From the NCBI GenBank assembly GCA_019313605.1, contig JAFDAW010000020.1:1-16704 (forward strand): DNA of 16,704 nucleotides, in the 5' to 3' direction. Of the stretch, positions 1 to 7,661 are shown piece after piece; the first letter of the stretch is position 1, and every line of letters starts with the position of its first letter. The notes below the pieces were generated by a model. It was not told the DNA's origin, did no database searches, and was given only the letters and a program-made list of their open reading frames with translations. Source of the DNA: Deltaproteobacteria bacterium. GTDB lineage: Bacteria; Myxococcota_A; UBA9160; SMWR01. A program made the position numbers and the translations under genes.

Positions 1-182
1 CTGAAATTGCCCGTCACGATCCCGACTCGCACGAAGCCGACGCTCGTTTCGACGCCGAGGGCCTTCGTGCAACTGGTTTCGATGGCCTTTCCAACGATCA
101 CGTCCAGATAGAGGAAGGCGGCGACGCCCAACGCGACGATCAGTGCCAGAAGCGAAAGTACGAGCTTGAGTAGGGTCTTCAC
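1..182 (-). CDS. AsmA-like envelope protein, N-terminal fragment
   Basis: The first 60 codons of a gene that runs off the left edge of the window. It starts at GTG (182-180), with a GGAGGG ribosome-binding site about 8 nt upstream. The protein begins VKTLLKLVLSLLALIVALGV, a short basic N-terminus followed by one hydrophobic segment (about residues 4-25). It continues with a polar stretch containing KAIETSCTKALGVETSVG. A single N-terminal membrane anchor followed by 'sum over an elementary form' type sequence is typical of AsmA/DUF748-like proteins, which sit in the inner membrane and reach into the periplasm. That family call is an inference from a short fragment; any signal-anchored envelope protein is possible. 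The gene is divergent from prc, with 152 bp between the two starts. Confidence 0.6.
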   Translation of the reverse strand, partial: MKTLLKLVLSLLALIVALGVAAFLYLDVIVGKAIETSCTKALGVETSVGFVRVGIVTGNF

Positions 183-205
183 GGGGCTTCCCTCCAATCC
201 AAACC

Positions 206-271
206 GGGTGCCAGCGGCCAGAAGATAGTGGCCCTGGCGCCCCCTGGGGAGAGACCCCGCCAGAGAGGGCC
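206..271. promoter_or_regulatory. Two mutually exclusive hairpins in the divergent leader
   Basis: GGGTGCCAG (206-214) can pair with CTGGCGCCC (234-242), and inside it GGCC (216-219) pairs with GGCC (230-233), leaving a 10-nt loop. The same central arm (230-239, GGCCCTGGCG) can instead pair with CGCCA (258-262) plus GGGCC (267-271). A shared arm with two partners is the geometry of an attenuator or switch, but no U-tract follows. It lies between the start codons of the AsmA-like gene and prc. The structure is visible in the sequence; any function is inference. Confidence 0.3.
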
Positions 272-334
272 AAAAGGCGCGAGAGAGCCCGAGCTGAGGT
301 AAAGGTATGGGATGACCTGCCCGAACATCCGATC

Positions 335-2431
335 ATGAATAGAACCACACTCCGAGCACTCCTGATTTCGCTAACGCTGATCCTCGCGATCAGCGCTGCC
401 CAGAGGGATGCACACGCCGCAGCGTTGTCGTGCGAAACCGTCCCGAAGTTCATGAATAAATACCTGGGCCAGCACATCCGGCACCGCCAACTCACACCGG
501 AATTGCGCACCCGAACGATCGGAGTCTTCCTGCGCAGCTTCGACCCCTCGCAGTCCATGATGCTCGAGTCCGAGATCGAAGCCATGAAGGCCCAGCTCCT
601 GGCTGAGTTCAGCAAGATCGAGAACGGAGGCTGCTCGGCGATCTCGACGGTCCACCAGAAGTTTGCGCAGAGGCAGAAGGAAATCGCGACGTTCGTGAAG
701 GATTTCGTGAGCGCCGAGAACTACGCGATCGACATGGAGGTCGAAATCATCATCGACGCCAAGAAGCGCGGCTACCCCAAGACCGTCGCCGAGCGCGAGC
801 AACTCACGCGCAATCTCGTCCACTTCCAGATGTCGAACTACGTCAGCGATGTGACGCCGCTTGAAGAGGCGAAGGAGCTTCTGGAACATCGCTACGAGTT
901 GCGGACGAAGCGCATCGCCGATCTCGATTCCGTCGATCTCTACTCGAACTTCCTCGACGCGTTCGCAACATCTCTCGATCCCCATTCGAATTATTTCTCG
1001 GCGGAAATGTACGAGGATTTCCGGATCAGCATGTCACTCTCGCTGATCGGCATCGGTGTAGCGCTATCGGAGCGCGACGGGTTCGCAGTCGTCGAGCGCA
1101 TCATTCCGGGCGGCGCAGCGGATGCGCTCGACGTCCTCAAGCAGAAGGACAAGATCATCGAGGTCGGCCAGGGAGATGAGAAGGCGATCAACATCATCGA
1201 CATGCCACTGCGCGATTCGGTCGGCCTGATCCGCGGCAAGAAGGGAACGACCGTAAAGCTGACGATTCTCCGACAAGCGGAATCGACGGAGCGCTTCACG
1301 GTCGCCATTGTGCGCGAAGAGATCAGCCTCGAGGGCCAGGCGGCCGCGCTTCGCTTCGAAGAGCGAGAAGTCGACGGTGAGACGCTAAAGCTCGCCATCC
1401 TCGAGCTGCCTTCCTTTTACGGAGATTCCGACCCGAGCAAGCGCCAGTGCACGGACGACGTCGCAGACCTCTTGCGGCAGGTAAACGAAGCGAAAGCGGA
1501 CGGGCTCGTGCTCGACCTGTCGCGCAACGGTGGCGGCCTGCTGAACCACGCGGTCACGGTTTCTGGCTTCTTTCTCAGCAAGGGCGAGATTGTGAAGGTC
1601 CAGGACGTTCGCGGTCAGGAGGAGGTGCTCTCCGATCGCGACGAGTCGATCCTCTACGCGGGCCCACTGGTGGTCCACACCTCGCGGGTCAGCGCGTCGG
1701 CGGCAGAGATTCTCGCGGGCGCCCTCAAGGACTACAAGCGCGCAGTGATCGCCGGCGACGATCACACCTTCGGCAAAGGCACCGTGCAGACCGTCCAGAG
1801 CCTTCCGCCGGGACTCGGAGCACTGAAGATCACGACGGCGATGTTCTATCGCCCGGGCGGCAAGTCGACCCAACACGACGGCGTTGAAGCCGACGTGGTC
1901 ATCCCATCGACGCTCAGTGGGGACGACTTCGGCGAGAAGCATCAGCCGTTCTCGATCGAAGGCAACTCGATCAATGCCTTCCGAAGCAGCTACGCGATCG
2001 CAAATACGCCTACCAATAGCTGGGCAGTGGTGAACCAGGAGATGGTCGAAAAACTGGCGAGCGAGTCGAAGCGGCGCATCGACGCCAGCTCAGATTTCGC
2101 AGAGGTCTACGAGAAACTCGCGGAATACCGCGAGAACGCGGGTGTGATACGACCCGCCGACCTGGTCGAGCAGCGCGAGGAAGAACGCGAAGAAGAGCTC
2201 GAAGAAGAGCGAGAGAAGTCGACCGACAGCCAAACGACTTCCAGCACGGACGACCCGAATGGCGACGCCGAAACCGCCGATCAAGATGCTGGCGATCGTG
2301 AATTGGAGGAGGAGGAGGAAGAAGAAATCTCCCCGCAACTCGCAGAGGCGACCAACGTCCTGGTCGACCTGATCGCCTTCAAATCGTCGTCACAGTCCAC
2401 CGCGAAAACGCGCGGTATGGGAACCCAATGA
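335..2431 (+). CDS. prc: Carboxy-terminal processing protease Prc/Tsp (peptidase S41)
   Basis: A 698-residue periplasmic serine protease of the Tsp/Prc type, which degrades or trims envelope proteins from their C-terminus. In order: a signal peptide (residues 1-28, ending AHA), a helical N-terminal Tsp domain (about 30-225), and a PDZ domain (about 230-315, with LIGIGVALSERDG and RIIPGGAAD). The S41 catalytic core (about 350-530) and a charged C-terminal domain follow. The catalytic dyad is visible: Ser455 in RVSASAAEI and Lys481 in HTFGKGTVQ, with 26 residues between them as in the family. The length is close to that of E. coli Tsp. The C-terminus is very acidic, with runs of Glu around residues 605-665. 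ATG 335 has no clear ribosome-binding site, but it gives a complete signal peptide. The stop codon overlaps the next gene (ATGA), so the two are probably cotranscribed. Confidence 0.95.
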   Translation: MNRTTLRALLISLTLILAISAAQRDAHAAALSCETVPKFMNKYLGQHIRHRQLTPELRTRTIGVFLRSFDPSQSMMLESEIEAMKAQLLAEFSKIENGGCSAISTVHQKFAQRQKEIATFVKDFVSAENYAIDMEVEIIIDAKKRGYPKTVAEREQLTRNLVHFQMSNYVSDVTPLEEAKELLEHRYELRTKRIADLDSVDLYSNFLDAFATSLDPHSNYFSAEMYEDFRISMSLSLIGIGVALSERDGFAVVERIIPGGAADALDVLKQKDKIIEVGQGDEKAINIIDMPLRDSVGLIRGKKGTTVKLTILRQAESTERFTVAIVREEISLEGQAAALRFEEREVDGETLKLAILELPSFYGDSDPSKRQCTDDVADLLRQVNEAKADGLVLDLSRNGGGLLNHAVTVSGFFLSKGEIVKVQDVRGQEEVLSDRDESILYAGPLVVHTSRVSASAAEILAGALKDYKRAVIAGDDHTFGKGTVQTVQSLPPGLGALKITTAMFYRPGGKSTQHDGVEADVVIPSTLSGDDFGEKHQPFSIEGNSINAFRSSYAIANTPTNSWAVVNQEMVEKLASESKRRIDASSDFAEVYEKLAEYRENAGVIRPADLVEQREEEREEELEEEREKSTDSQTTSSTDDPNGDAETADQDAGDRELEEEEEEEISPQLAEATNVLVDLIAFKSSSQSTAKTRGMGTQ

Positions 2432-2691
2432 CCCTGCAGATCCTCAGCACGCCCAGCGATCAGGCCGAAAAGCTCCTGAAGGAAGCGATCGAGCAAGCGA
2501 TCCCCGGCGCCGAGGTCGAGGTGACCGCGGGTGGTGCGGGGCACTTCGAAGTCAAGGTGACGTCTGCGGAGTTCACCGGCCAGTCGCGAGTCGCGCAACA
2601 GCGCCGCGTCTATGCAGCGATCAGCCACCTCATGAAGGGCGAAACAGCGCCGGTTCACGCCATCGACAAGATGGAAATCCTGATCCCCTAA
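2428..2691 (+). CDS. ibaG: BolA/IbaG-family protein
   Basis: An 87-residue BolA-fold protein. The family partners with monothiol glutaredoxins in iron-sulfur cluster handling, and IbaG in E. coli is linked to acid stress. The BolA core is visible: GHFEVKVTSAEFTG (38-51), then SRVAQQRRVY (53-62), then the invariant His in PVHAID (His77). The SRVxxQ..VY version, in place of the RHR of BolA itself, matches IbaG. His39 and His77 are the likely cluster-contact positions by family analogy. The start ATG overlaps the prc stop by 4 bp, pointing to translational coupling. The pairing of prc with this gene is not a standard operon I can name, so the functional link is open. Confidence 0.88.
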   Translation: MTLQILSTPSDQAEKLLKEAIEQAIPGAEVEVTAGGAGHFEVKVTSAEFTGQSRVAQQRRVYAAISHLMKGETAPVHAIDKMEILIP

Positions 2692-2693
2692 CA

Positions 2694-2826
2694 GGCGAAT
2701 CCTTCGGATTCGCTATGCGGCGACGGGACCTGTCGGTCCCGCCTGGCGGGCGAATCCTTCGGATTCGCTATGCGGCGACGGGACCTGTCGGTCCCGCCTG
2801 GCTGGCGAATCTCGCGGATTCGCTTA
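2694..2826. repeat. Tandem 55-bp palindromic repeat, 2.4 copies
   Basis: Two copies (2694-2748 and 2749-2803) differ only at the last base; a partial third copy (2804-2826) is slightly diverged. Each full unit holds two hairpins. The first is GCGAATCC / GGATTCGC with a 3-nt TTC loop (2695-2713 in copy 1), and the second is GGGACC-TGTC-GGTCCC (2725-2740). A short TATGCGGCGAC linker joins them. The array fills almost the whole gap between the convergent ibaG and PfkB-kinase genes, and its third copy ends on the kinase stop codon. A bidirectional terminator or REP/BIME-like role is plausible. The first module recurs at 14189-14323. Confidence 0.9.
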
Positions 2827-3714
2827 CACCTCCGCGAGTGATTCTTCCCGAGTCATCAAGCGCCCTGCTCCACCGAGGGCCGTGCAGCAGAGTGCGGCCG
2901 CCCGTGTAGCGAGTTCGATCGTTCTCTCGAGCGCCCATCCGCGGGACAGGCCGGCGGCAAAGGCACCGTGAAAGACGTCCCCCGCGCCGGTCGTGTCCAC
3001 GACGGCAACCGGCTGAGCCGCGAAGCGACGCACGCGACCCTCTTCGAGATAGAGGCCTCCCTCCGCACCCAGTGTCACGACGGGAGTGCCACCGAACTGA
3101 TCGGCCATTTCGAACATCGCGCGCTGCGGATCTCCCGCTGAAATGAGTTCCGCGAATTCGAGCGGAACCACCGGGAAATCGACGTAGGGCAACAGCTTGC
3201 GGACCGCGGGGCTGGGCCGATGGAAATCACCGACCACCGAAGCCCCCACTTCCCGCGCTTTCGCAACGGCGCGCAACGCCTGCTCGGGAAAGTGTCCATC
3301 CACGAGCAAGGTGGTGGTCGAATCGATCGCAGCCAGGTCGAACTCGGGGGCGTCGCGCTCGAGTGCTCGTCGATCCGGAACGATGAAACGCCGCTCTCCG
3401 CTATTTCGCTCGACGAGCACCACAGCGACCGTCGTCTCGGCATCGGGTGAGATCACGAGCCGCTCGGTCTTCACCCCGATCTCTTCGATCGATCGCCGCA
3501 CGAAGCGGCCGTCGGCGTCATCGCCAAGCATGGAGAGCAGGTGCGCCTCACAGCCGAGCGTCGCGGCCTGCGAGATCGCCGTCCCGATCATGCCGCCGGG
3601 CAGAACCAGACGCTGGGTAAATCGGATGCGCGTCTCCGAAAAGTCGAGCCGCTCGACGACGTAGACGTGATCGATCACGCACAGTCCGAGACCGACGACC
3701 TTTTCGCTCGCCAC
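2824..3714 (-). CDS. PfkB-family carbohydrate/nucleoside kinase
   Basis: A 296-residue ribokinase-like (PfkB) kinase that transfers phosphate from ATP to a sugar or nucleoside hydroxyl; the substrate cannot be read from the sequence. The C-terminal PfkB signature DTTGAGDVFHGAF (240-252) is intact, including the catalytic base Asp246 and the anion-hole GAG. The N-terminal signature is present as PGGMIGTAISQAATLG, but the usual Asn of GGxxxN is replaced by Thr45. I chose GTG at 3714 because GGGGGAG lies about 6 nt upstream and the protein then begins MASEKVVGLGLCVIDH, a typical family N-terminus. An ATG at 3747 would add 11 unremarkable residues. The gene is convergent with ibaG and divergent from the GAF protein gene. 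Confidence 0.85.
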   Translation of the reverse strand: MASEKVVGLGLCVIDHVYVVERLDFSETRIRFTQRLVLPGGMIGTAISQAATLGCEAHLLSMLGDDADGRFVRRSIEEIGVKTERLVISPDAETTVAVVLVERNSGERRFIVPDRRALERDAPEFDLAAIDSTTTLLVDGHFPEQALRAVAKAREVGASVVGDFHRPSPAVRKLLPYVDFPVVPLEFAELISAGDPQRAMFEMADQFGGTPVVTLGAEGGLYLEEGRVRRFAAQPVAVVDTTGAGDVFHGAFAAGLSRGWALERTIELATRAAALCCTALGGAGRLMTREESLAEV

Positions 3715-3788
3715 GGAAACTCCCCCAGCGGTTCGCAACGGCAACACCCGCCGATGGCAACGGCGCCTACCAACCGCGCGTTGCTTAC

Positions 3789-3807
3789 CGGAATCGACGC
3801 GATTCCG
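3789..3807. promoter_or_regulatory. 8-bp inverted repeat in divergent promoter region
   Basis: CGGAATCG (3789-3796), loop ACG, CGATTCCG (3800-3807) is a perfect dyad. It lies in the 177-bp gap between the starts of the PfkB kinase (3714, -) and the GAF protein (3892, +). It could be a regulator site for either gene or a hairpin in the longer leader. It loosely resembles the GCGAATCC palindrome of the tandem repeats but is not a clear copy. Confidence 0.3.
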
Positions 3808-3871
3808 CTACGCTTCGCCGACTTCTGAATTTTCTGCGAAGCTGAGCCACCGCGCGTCGAGCACCTGGGCC

Positions 3872-3890
3872 CTGAGATTGGAGATCTCAG
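3872..3890 (+). promoter_or_regulatory. Hairpin with the ribosome-binding site in its loop
   Basis: CTGAGAT (3872-3878) and ATCTCAG (3884-3890) form a perfect 7-bp stem around the loop TGGAG, which is the ribosome-binding site of the gene starting at ATG 3892. The stem ends 1 nt before the start codon, so folding could limit or expose translation initiation. This is read directly from sequence; regulation is inference. Confidence 0.45.
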
Positions 3891-3891
3891 C

Positions 3892-5376
3892 ATGAGCGCA
3901 CTGCTGCTGCTCTCGATTGCACTGTTCCTCGCAGCTCTGGTGGGCTGCGCGGTGCTCTGGCACCGCAGTGGCGAGACCCGTGTCGGACTCTTCGGTGCAC
4001 TTTTCCTACTGATCGCGATCCATCAAGGCGTTACGGCGTGGACCAACTGGAACGATCCGCTCGGCTGGAACGCCGCTTCGTTGGAGCGGCTGCTTGGCCT
4101 CGCGGTCGGAGCCCTGGGGGTCCTCATCGTGGTCGCGCTCTGGCGCACGCTCGCGGAACGCGACCGGGCCGAAAAACTCCACTGGGACAGCATGGAAACC
4201 GTCCGCATCATCGACGAGCTCAACGAGAACGACTCCATGCCGCTCGACGCCAAGATCGCCAAGCTGCTCGAAATGGGAGCCGCCCGATTCGGTCTCGCGG
4301 TCGCGATGGTCGCGCGGGTTCGCGAGGGCCGATACGAGGTCATCGCGATCCACGCTCCCGACGACTTCCCGGTCGTTCCCGGCGCCGTCTTTCCACTCGA
4401 AGAAACCGTCTGCAAGAACATCGTGGATACCGATCGACCCGTTGGTATCGAGCAGATCCCAGAGTCTGACGCGGTGGGATCCCGCGAGCGCGCCACATTC
4501 GGATTCGGCGCCTACCTGGGTGCGGCAATTCGGATCGACGGAGCCACCTACGGAACGCTCAGCTTCGCGAGCTTCGAACCGCGAACCGATCGCTTCAGCG
4601 GAACGGAAAAAGACCTCATCCGCCTGATGGCGCAGTGTGTCGGGTCTGAGATCGCGCGGCGCGATGGGGCGAAAGCCTCTGCCGAGAGCCCGGCTCTCGC
4701 GACCCCTGCGCGCTCGCAGTCGGTTACGCGCCAACCGACTGTGGATGAGCCTGAAGGAGCAGCCAGCAACGAAACCGCTTCACTTCCCCGGGATCATTCC
4801 GATCAGTACGTAGGGCGCGTGATCGATCCCAATCGGATCCTGCAGCGCATCGGGAACGAACTTCGAACGCTGGCCGGAGAATCGGTGAATTTCGAGATGA
4901 AACTGGACCCCAACCTCGGTTTTGCGGCGGCTCAGAACGTGCCCTTCAAGGCAATCGCCCGCACCCTGGTGATGAATGCCCGGGAAGCGATGCCGGAGGG
5001 GGGTGAGCTGGTGATCGAATCCGCCAACCTCGAAATTGCCGGCGGCGAATCGGGCCAGATGCCGGCCGTGGCGCCGGATCGTTATGTGACGATCTCATTC
5101 AGGGATAGCGGGGCAGAGCCCGACGCGGACGCGCTAACCCGACTCTTCGATCAAGCCCTCCCCGACACCGAACAGCCGAGCGGCCAGCGCAGACTCCCGC
5201 TCTCGACCGTGTACCGGGTGCTTCAGATCTGCGGCGGCGACCTCTCGGTGAAAGTCGAGCCGGGTCGCGGATCCACCTTCACCGTCTTTCTGCCACGCGC
5301 CCGCGAGCAGGTGCGGGCTCCGCGCAAGGCAGCCCCTGCCCTCGCACCGGTGATGCCCGACCCGATCTCTCACTGA
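3892..5376 (+). CDS. Membrane-anchored GAF protein with degenerate histidine-kinase ATPase domain
   Basis: A 494-residue sensor-like inner-membrane protein. Three hydrophobic segments (about 2-22, 31-48 and 65-85) precede a GAF domain (about 117-257). A low-complexity linker (about 258-305) and a region aligning with the ATP-binding half of histidine kinases (about 312-469) follow. The N box is kept (MNAREAMPEGG, Asn362). The G1 box reads DSGAEPDA instead of DxGxGM, and the G2 lid reads GQRRLPLS where active kinases have GTGLGLS. I see no HisKA helix pair with a phosphoacceptor His. It therefore looks like a catalytically impaired kinase that may signal by binding or through partners. The phosphoesterase gene starts 10 bp downstream, suggesting cotranscription. 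No response regulator is adjacent. Confidence 0.8.
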   Translation: MSALLLLSIALFLAALVGCAVLWHRSGETRVGLFGALFLLIAIHQGVTAWTNWNDPLGWNAASLERLLGLAVGALGVLIVVALWRTLAERDRAEKLHWDSMETVRIIDELNENDSMPLDAKIAKLLEMGAARFGLAVAMVARVREGRYEVIAIHAPDDFPVVPGAVFPLEETVCKNIVDTDRPVGIEQIPESDAVGSRERATFGFGAYLGAAIRIDGATYGTLSFASFEPRTDRFSGTEKDLIRLMAQCVGSEIARRDGAKASAESPALATPARSQSVTRQPTVDEPEGAASNETASLPRDHSDQYVGRVIDPNRILQRIGNELRTLAGESVNFEMKLDPNLGFAAAQNVPFKAIARTLVMNAREAMPEGGELVIESANLEIAGGESGQMPAVAPDRYVTISFRDSGAEPDADALTRLFDQALPDTEQPSGQRRLPLSTVYRVLQICGGDLSVKVEPGRGSTFTVFLPRAREQVRAPRKAAPALAPVMPDPISH

Positions 5377-5386
5377 CAGGTACTAA

Positions 5387-6970
5387 ATGCTCGCACTCCG
5401 ATCAGGCATTGCGCTTCTGGTGTTAATTGCGGCTCTGCCCGCGGCCGCCGCCGAGATGGAAGAGCCGTTCGCATCGGGAGTGGTCTTCCACGACCGCAAT
5501 TCCAACGGCGCGCGCGACGCTTTCGACTTCGGCGTTCGGGGGGTCGCCGTTTCCAATGGGCGCGACGTCGTGCAAACAGATTGGCGAGGCCGCTACCGGA
5601 TCGCGGTCGGCGATGACACGATTCTCTTCGTCATCAAACCGGGAGGCTGGGCGTCACCGGTCGATGACAATGGCCTGCCTCGCTTCTACTACATCCACAA
5701 ACCCGATGGCTCACCGACGGATCTCGCCTTCCCGGGCGTATCCCCCACCGGTCCGCTCCCGGATCAGATCGACTTTCCCCTCTATCGCCAACGGGAGCCG
5801 CGCTCCTTCCGAGCGATCCTCTTCGCGGACCCCCAACCCCGCACCCTCGAAGAATTGGACCTATTCAATCGCGACATCATCGAGGAAGTGATCGGTACAG
5901 AAGCCGCGTTCGGCATGACGCTCGGCGACCTCGTCGGAGACGACCTTTCACTCTTCGAACCGCTCAATCAGGCGATCGGCCAGATTGGTATCCCGTGGCA
6001 CAACGTCATCGGAAACCACGACATGAACTATCACGCCGAGGCAGACCAACACTCGGATGAAACCTTCGAACGCGTCTACGGGCCGCCGACCTATGCGTTC
6101 GTTTACGGGAAAGTGCACTTCATCGTCCTCGACGACGTCGTGTACGAAGGGCGAAAGGACGAGAAAGGGACCGTGGGACCCTTTCGAGCTGGGATCTCGG
6201 AAGATCAACTGGCATTCGCCGAGAACTACCTGAAAACGGTTCCGCACGATCGACTCGTCGTGCTGGCGATGCACATTCCGTTCGAGAGCCCGCCCCACTC
6301 CGTTGCAGAGAAGAGCGCGTTGTTCGAGATCCTGAAGGACCGGCCCCACACCGTCTCGATGGTCGGACATACCCATCATCAAGAAAGTCGCTTCTACGGC
6401 CCCGAAGAAGGCTTCGACGGCCCGCAGCCCCACCACCAGTTGGTTCATGCGACCGCTTCTGGAAGCTGGTGGCTCGGAGCGGCCGATGAAGTCGGCATCC
6501 CCCACGCAACGATGCGCTGCGGCGCTCCCAACGGTTACTCGATCCTCGAATTCGACGGCCACCACTACTCGGTCCGCTTCAAAGCAGCGCGCAGATTGGC
6601 CGATCATCAAATGAACATCTTCGCCCCGGGCGCCACATCTTCCGAAAGCGCTGCCGAAACCGAAGTTCTCGTAAACGTCTTCAGCGGCTCCGAGCGAACC
6701 CAGGTCGAAATGCGACTGGGAAAAACTGGCGGCTGGATTCCGCTACAACGGGAAGCCCGCGAAGACCCCCACTACCTGGCCGCCATCGAGCGCGACCTGC
6801 TGAGAAACCCGCGACCTCGCTTCTTCCTGCCACCCGCACTCAAATCGCCACACCTCTGGGTGGGCACCCTCCCCGCCAACCCACCCATCGGCAGCCACAC
6901 GATCGAAGTGCGCGCAACCGACATGTACGGCCAGGTATTCCACGCGCGTCACCTGATTCGGGTCGAATAG
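5387..6970 (+). CDS. Secreted calcineurin-like metallophosphoesterase
   Basis: A 527-residue exported protein. The signal peptide (1-22) ends AAA. A beta-sandwich-like N-terminal domain (about 28-135) has a Ca-binding-type stretch, HDRNSNGARDAFD, as in SdrD-B/MetallophN modules. The calcineurin-like core (about 140-400) has all metal-ligand blocks: FADPQ (147-150), GDLVGDD (180-186), GNHD (209-212), AMHIPF (294-299) and GHTHH (327-331). A C-terminal domain (about 430-527) ends in VRATDMYGQVF, matching the MetallophC type. It should hydrolyse phosphomono- or diesters in the periplasm or outside the cell with a dinuclear metal centre; the substrate is unknown. An ACAGG ribosome-binding site lies in the 10-bp gap after the GAF-kinase gene, so the pair is probably an operon. 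Confidence 0.9.
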   Translation: MLALRSGIALLVLIAALPAAAAEMEEPFASGVVFHDRNSNGARDAFDFGVRGVAVSNGRDVVQTDWRGRYRIAVGDDTILFVIKPGGWASPVDDNGLPRFYYIHKPDGSPTDLAFPGVSPTGPLPDQIDFPLYRQREPRSFRAILFADPQPRTLEELDLFNRDIIEEVIGTEAAFGMTLGDLVGDDLSLFEPLNQAIGQIGIPWHNVIGNHDMNYHAEADQHSDETFERVYGPPTYAFVYGKVHFIVLDDVVYEGRKDEKGTVGPFRAGISEDQLAFAENYLKTVPHDRLVVLAMHIPFESPPHSVAEKSALFEILKDRPHTVSMVGHTHHQESRFYGPEEGFDGPQPHHQLVHATASGSWWLGAADEVGIPHATMRCGAPNGYSILEFDGHHYSVRFKAARRLADHQMNIFAPGATSSESAAETEVLVNVFSGSERTQVEMRLGKTGGWIPLQREAREDPHYLAAIERDLLRNPRPRFFLPPALKSPHLWVGTLPANPPIGSHTIEVRATDMYGQVFHARHLIRVE

Positions 6971-7008
6971 AGGTGCGGGCGCAGCTGTGGTCGCCTGTGG
7001 TCTGGTCC

Positions 7009-7029
7009 GGTGGCAGTCCGCGCGCCACC
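7009..7029 (+). terminator. Possible terminator hairpin after the phosphoesterase gene
   Basis: GGTGGC (7009-7014) and GCCACC (7024-7029) form a 6-bp stem with a 9-nt loop, 38 bp after the phosphoesterase stop. No T-run follows, so intrinsic termination is weakly supported. Confidence 0.25.
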
Positions 7030-7059
7030 TAACAAGGAACTGCAGCTGATTGATCAGCT
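7027..7059. other. attC-like left end plus hairpin over the higA stop codon
   Basis: ACCTAAC (7027-7033) fits the integron R'' box RYYYAAC and is followed by AAGGAACTGCAGC, which resembles the start of many attC sites. Next, AGCTGAT (7044-7050) and ATCAGCT (7053-7059) form a perfect 7-bp hairpin with a 2-nt loop that includes the higA stop codon (7056-7054). The attC reading is inference from box resemblance; the hairpin is seen directly and could end higBA transcription. Confidence 0.3.
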
Positions 7060-7359
7060 TGCCTCTTCCAACACCGATACTTCACGAACCAACCTGCCCT
7101 TGAGTCGCTCTTTCTCAACTACGAGATCGTGGTGGATCTGCAAGTTCATCCAGAAGTGCTCGGACGTTCCAAAGTAACGCGCCAGTCGAAGAGCCGTGTC
7201 TGCGGTAATTCCCCGCTTTCCGTGCACAATCTCATTGATTCTCCGCGCGGATACGCTGATGTCCTTCGCCAACCGGTACTGGCTCAGCTCCATCGGCTCC
7301 AAGAATTCCTCAAGCAATATTTCTCCGGGGTGAATTGGCCGGTGTGCTTTTCGGGGCAT
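7054..7359 (-). CDS. higA: HigA-family antitoxin
   Basis: A 101-residue XRE-type helix-turn-helix protein of the HigA family. It neutralises HigB and represses the module's own promoter. The opening RPIHPGEILLEEFLEPM is the HigA hallmark. The helix-turn-helix spans about residues 26-62 (LSQYRLAKDISVSARRINEIVHGKRGI), and TADTALRLARYFGTSEHFWMNLQ is the conserved follow-on. The gene starts at ATG 7359, 12 bp after the higB stop, with GAGAGGAC as its ribosome-binding site. Toxin-first order is typical of higBA. Confidence 0.95.
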   Translation of the reverse strand: MPRKAHRPIHPGEILLEEFLEPMELSQYRLAKDISVSARRINEIVHGKRGITADTALRLARYFGTSEHFWMNLQIHHDLVVEKERLKGRLVREVSVLEEAS

Positions 7360-7371
7360 GGTATTGTCCTC

Positions 7372-7653
7372 TCAGTGATAGTCGGTGATCTCGACGTCGT
7401 AGGCATCTCCCCTCTCCCATCGAAAGCAGATCCGCCATTGATCATTGATCCGGATGCTGTGCTGCTCGGCACGCCCTCCGCTGAGCCGTTCGAGGTGATT
7501 GCCGGGCGGAACTCTCAAATCGCTTAAAACCTCCGCAGCATCAATCAGCAGCAATTTCCGGTGGGCTCGTCTCTGCACATCCGGAGGCAGCCTCCGGGCT
7601 CGCTGCCTCTCGAACACCTTCTCGGTTCGACTGTCCGCGAAACTTCGGATCAC
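7372..7653 (-). CDS. higB: HigB-family toxin (RelE/ParE fold)
   Basis: A 93-residue toxin of the RelE/HigB superfamily, expected to cleave mRNA on the ribosome. The N-terminus IRSFADSRTEKVFER and the C-terminal block QHSIRINDQWRICFRWERGD followed by YDVEITDYH are standard HigB features. The start is GTG at 7653. It is fixed by the conserved MI.SF opening, and nothing upstream in frame fits better. The -10 box of the promoter lies only 8 bp upstream of this GTG and there is no room for a ribosome-binding site, so the mRNA is probably leaderless or nearly so. Confidence 0.94.
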   Translation of the reverse strand: MIRSFADSRTEKVFERQRARRLPPDVQRRAHRKLLLIDAAEVLSDLRVPPGNHLERLSGGRAEQHSIRINDQWRICFRWERGDAYDVEITDYH

Positions 7654-7661
7654 AATCTCGG

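Noticed and set aside
371..985. Long open frame antisense to prc (and similar antisense frames at 5948-6610, 4006-4734, 1385-1942)
   Set aside because: High G+C keeps opposite frames open; the protein sequences are Arg/Asp-rich shadows with no motifs, while the sense strand encodes clear families.
2694..2826. CRISPR array
   Set aside because: Units are directly abutting near-identical copies with no variable spacers, and no cas genes are present.
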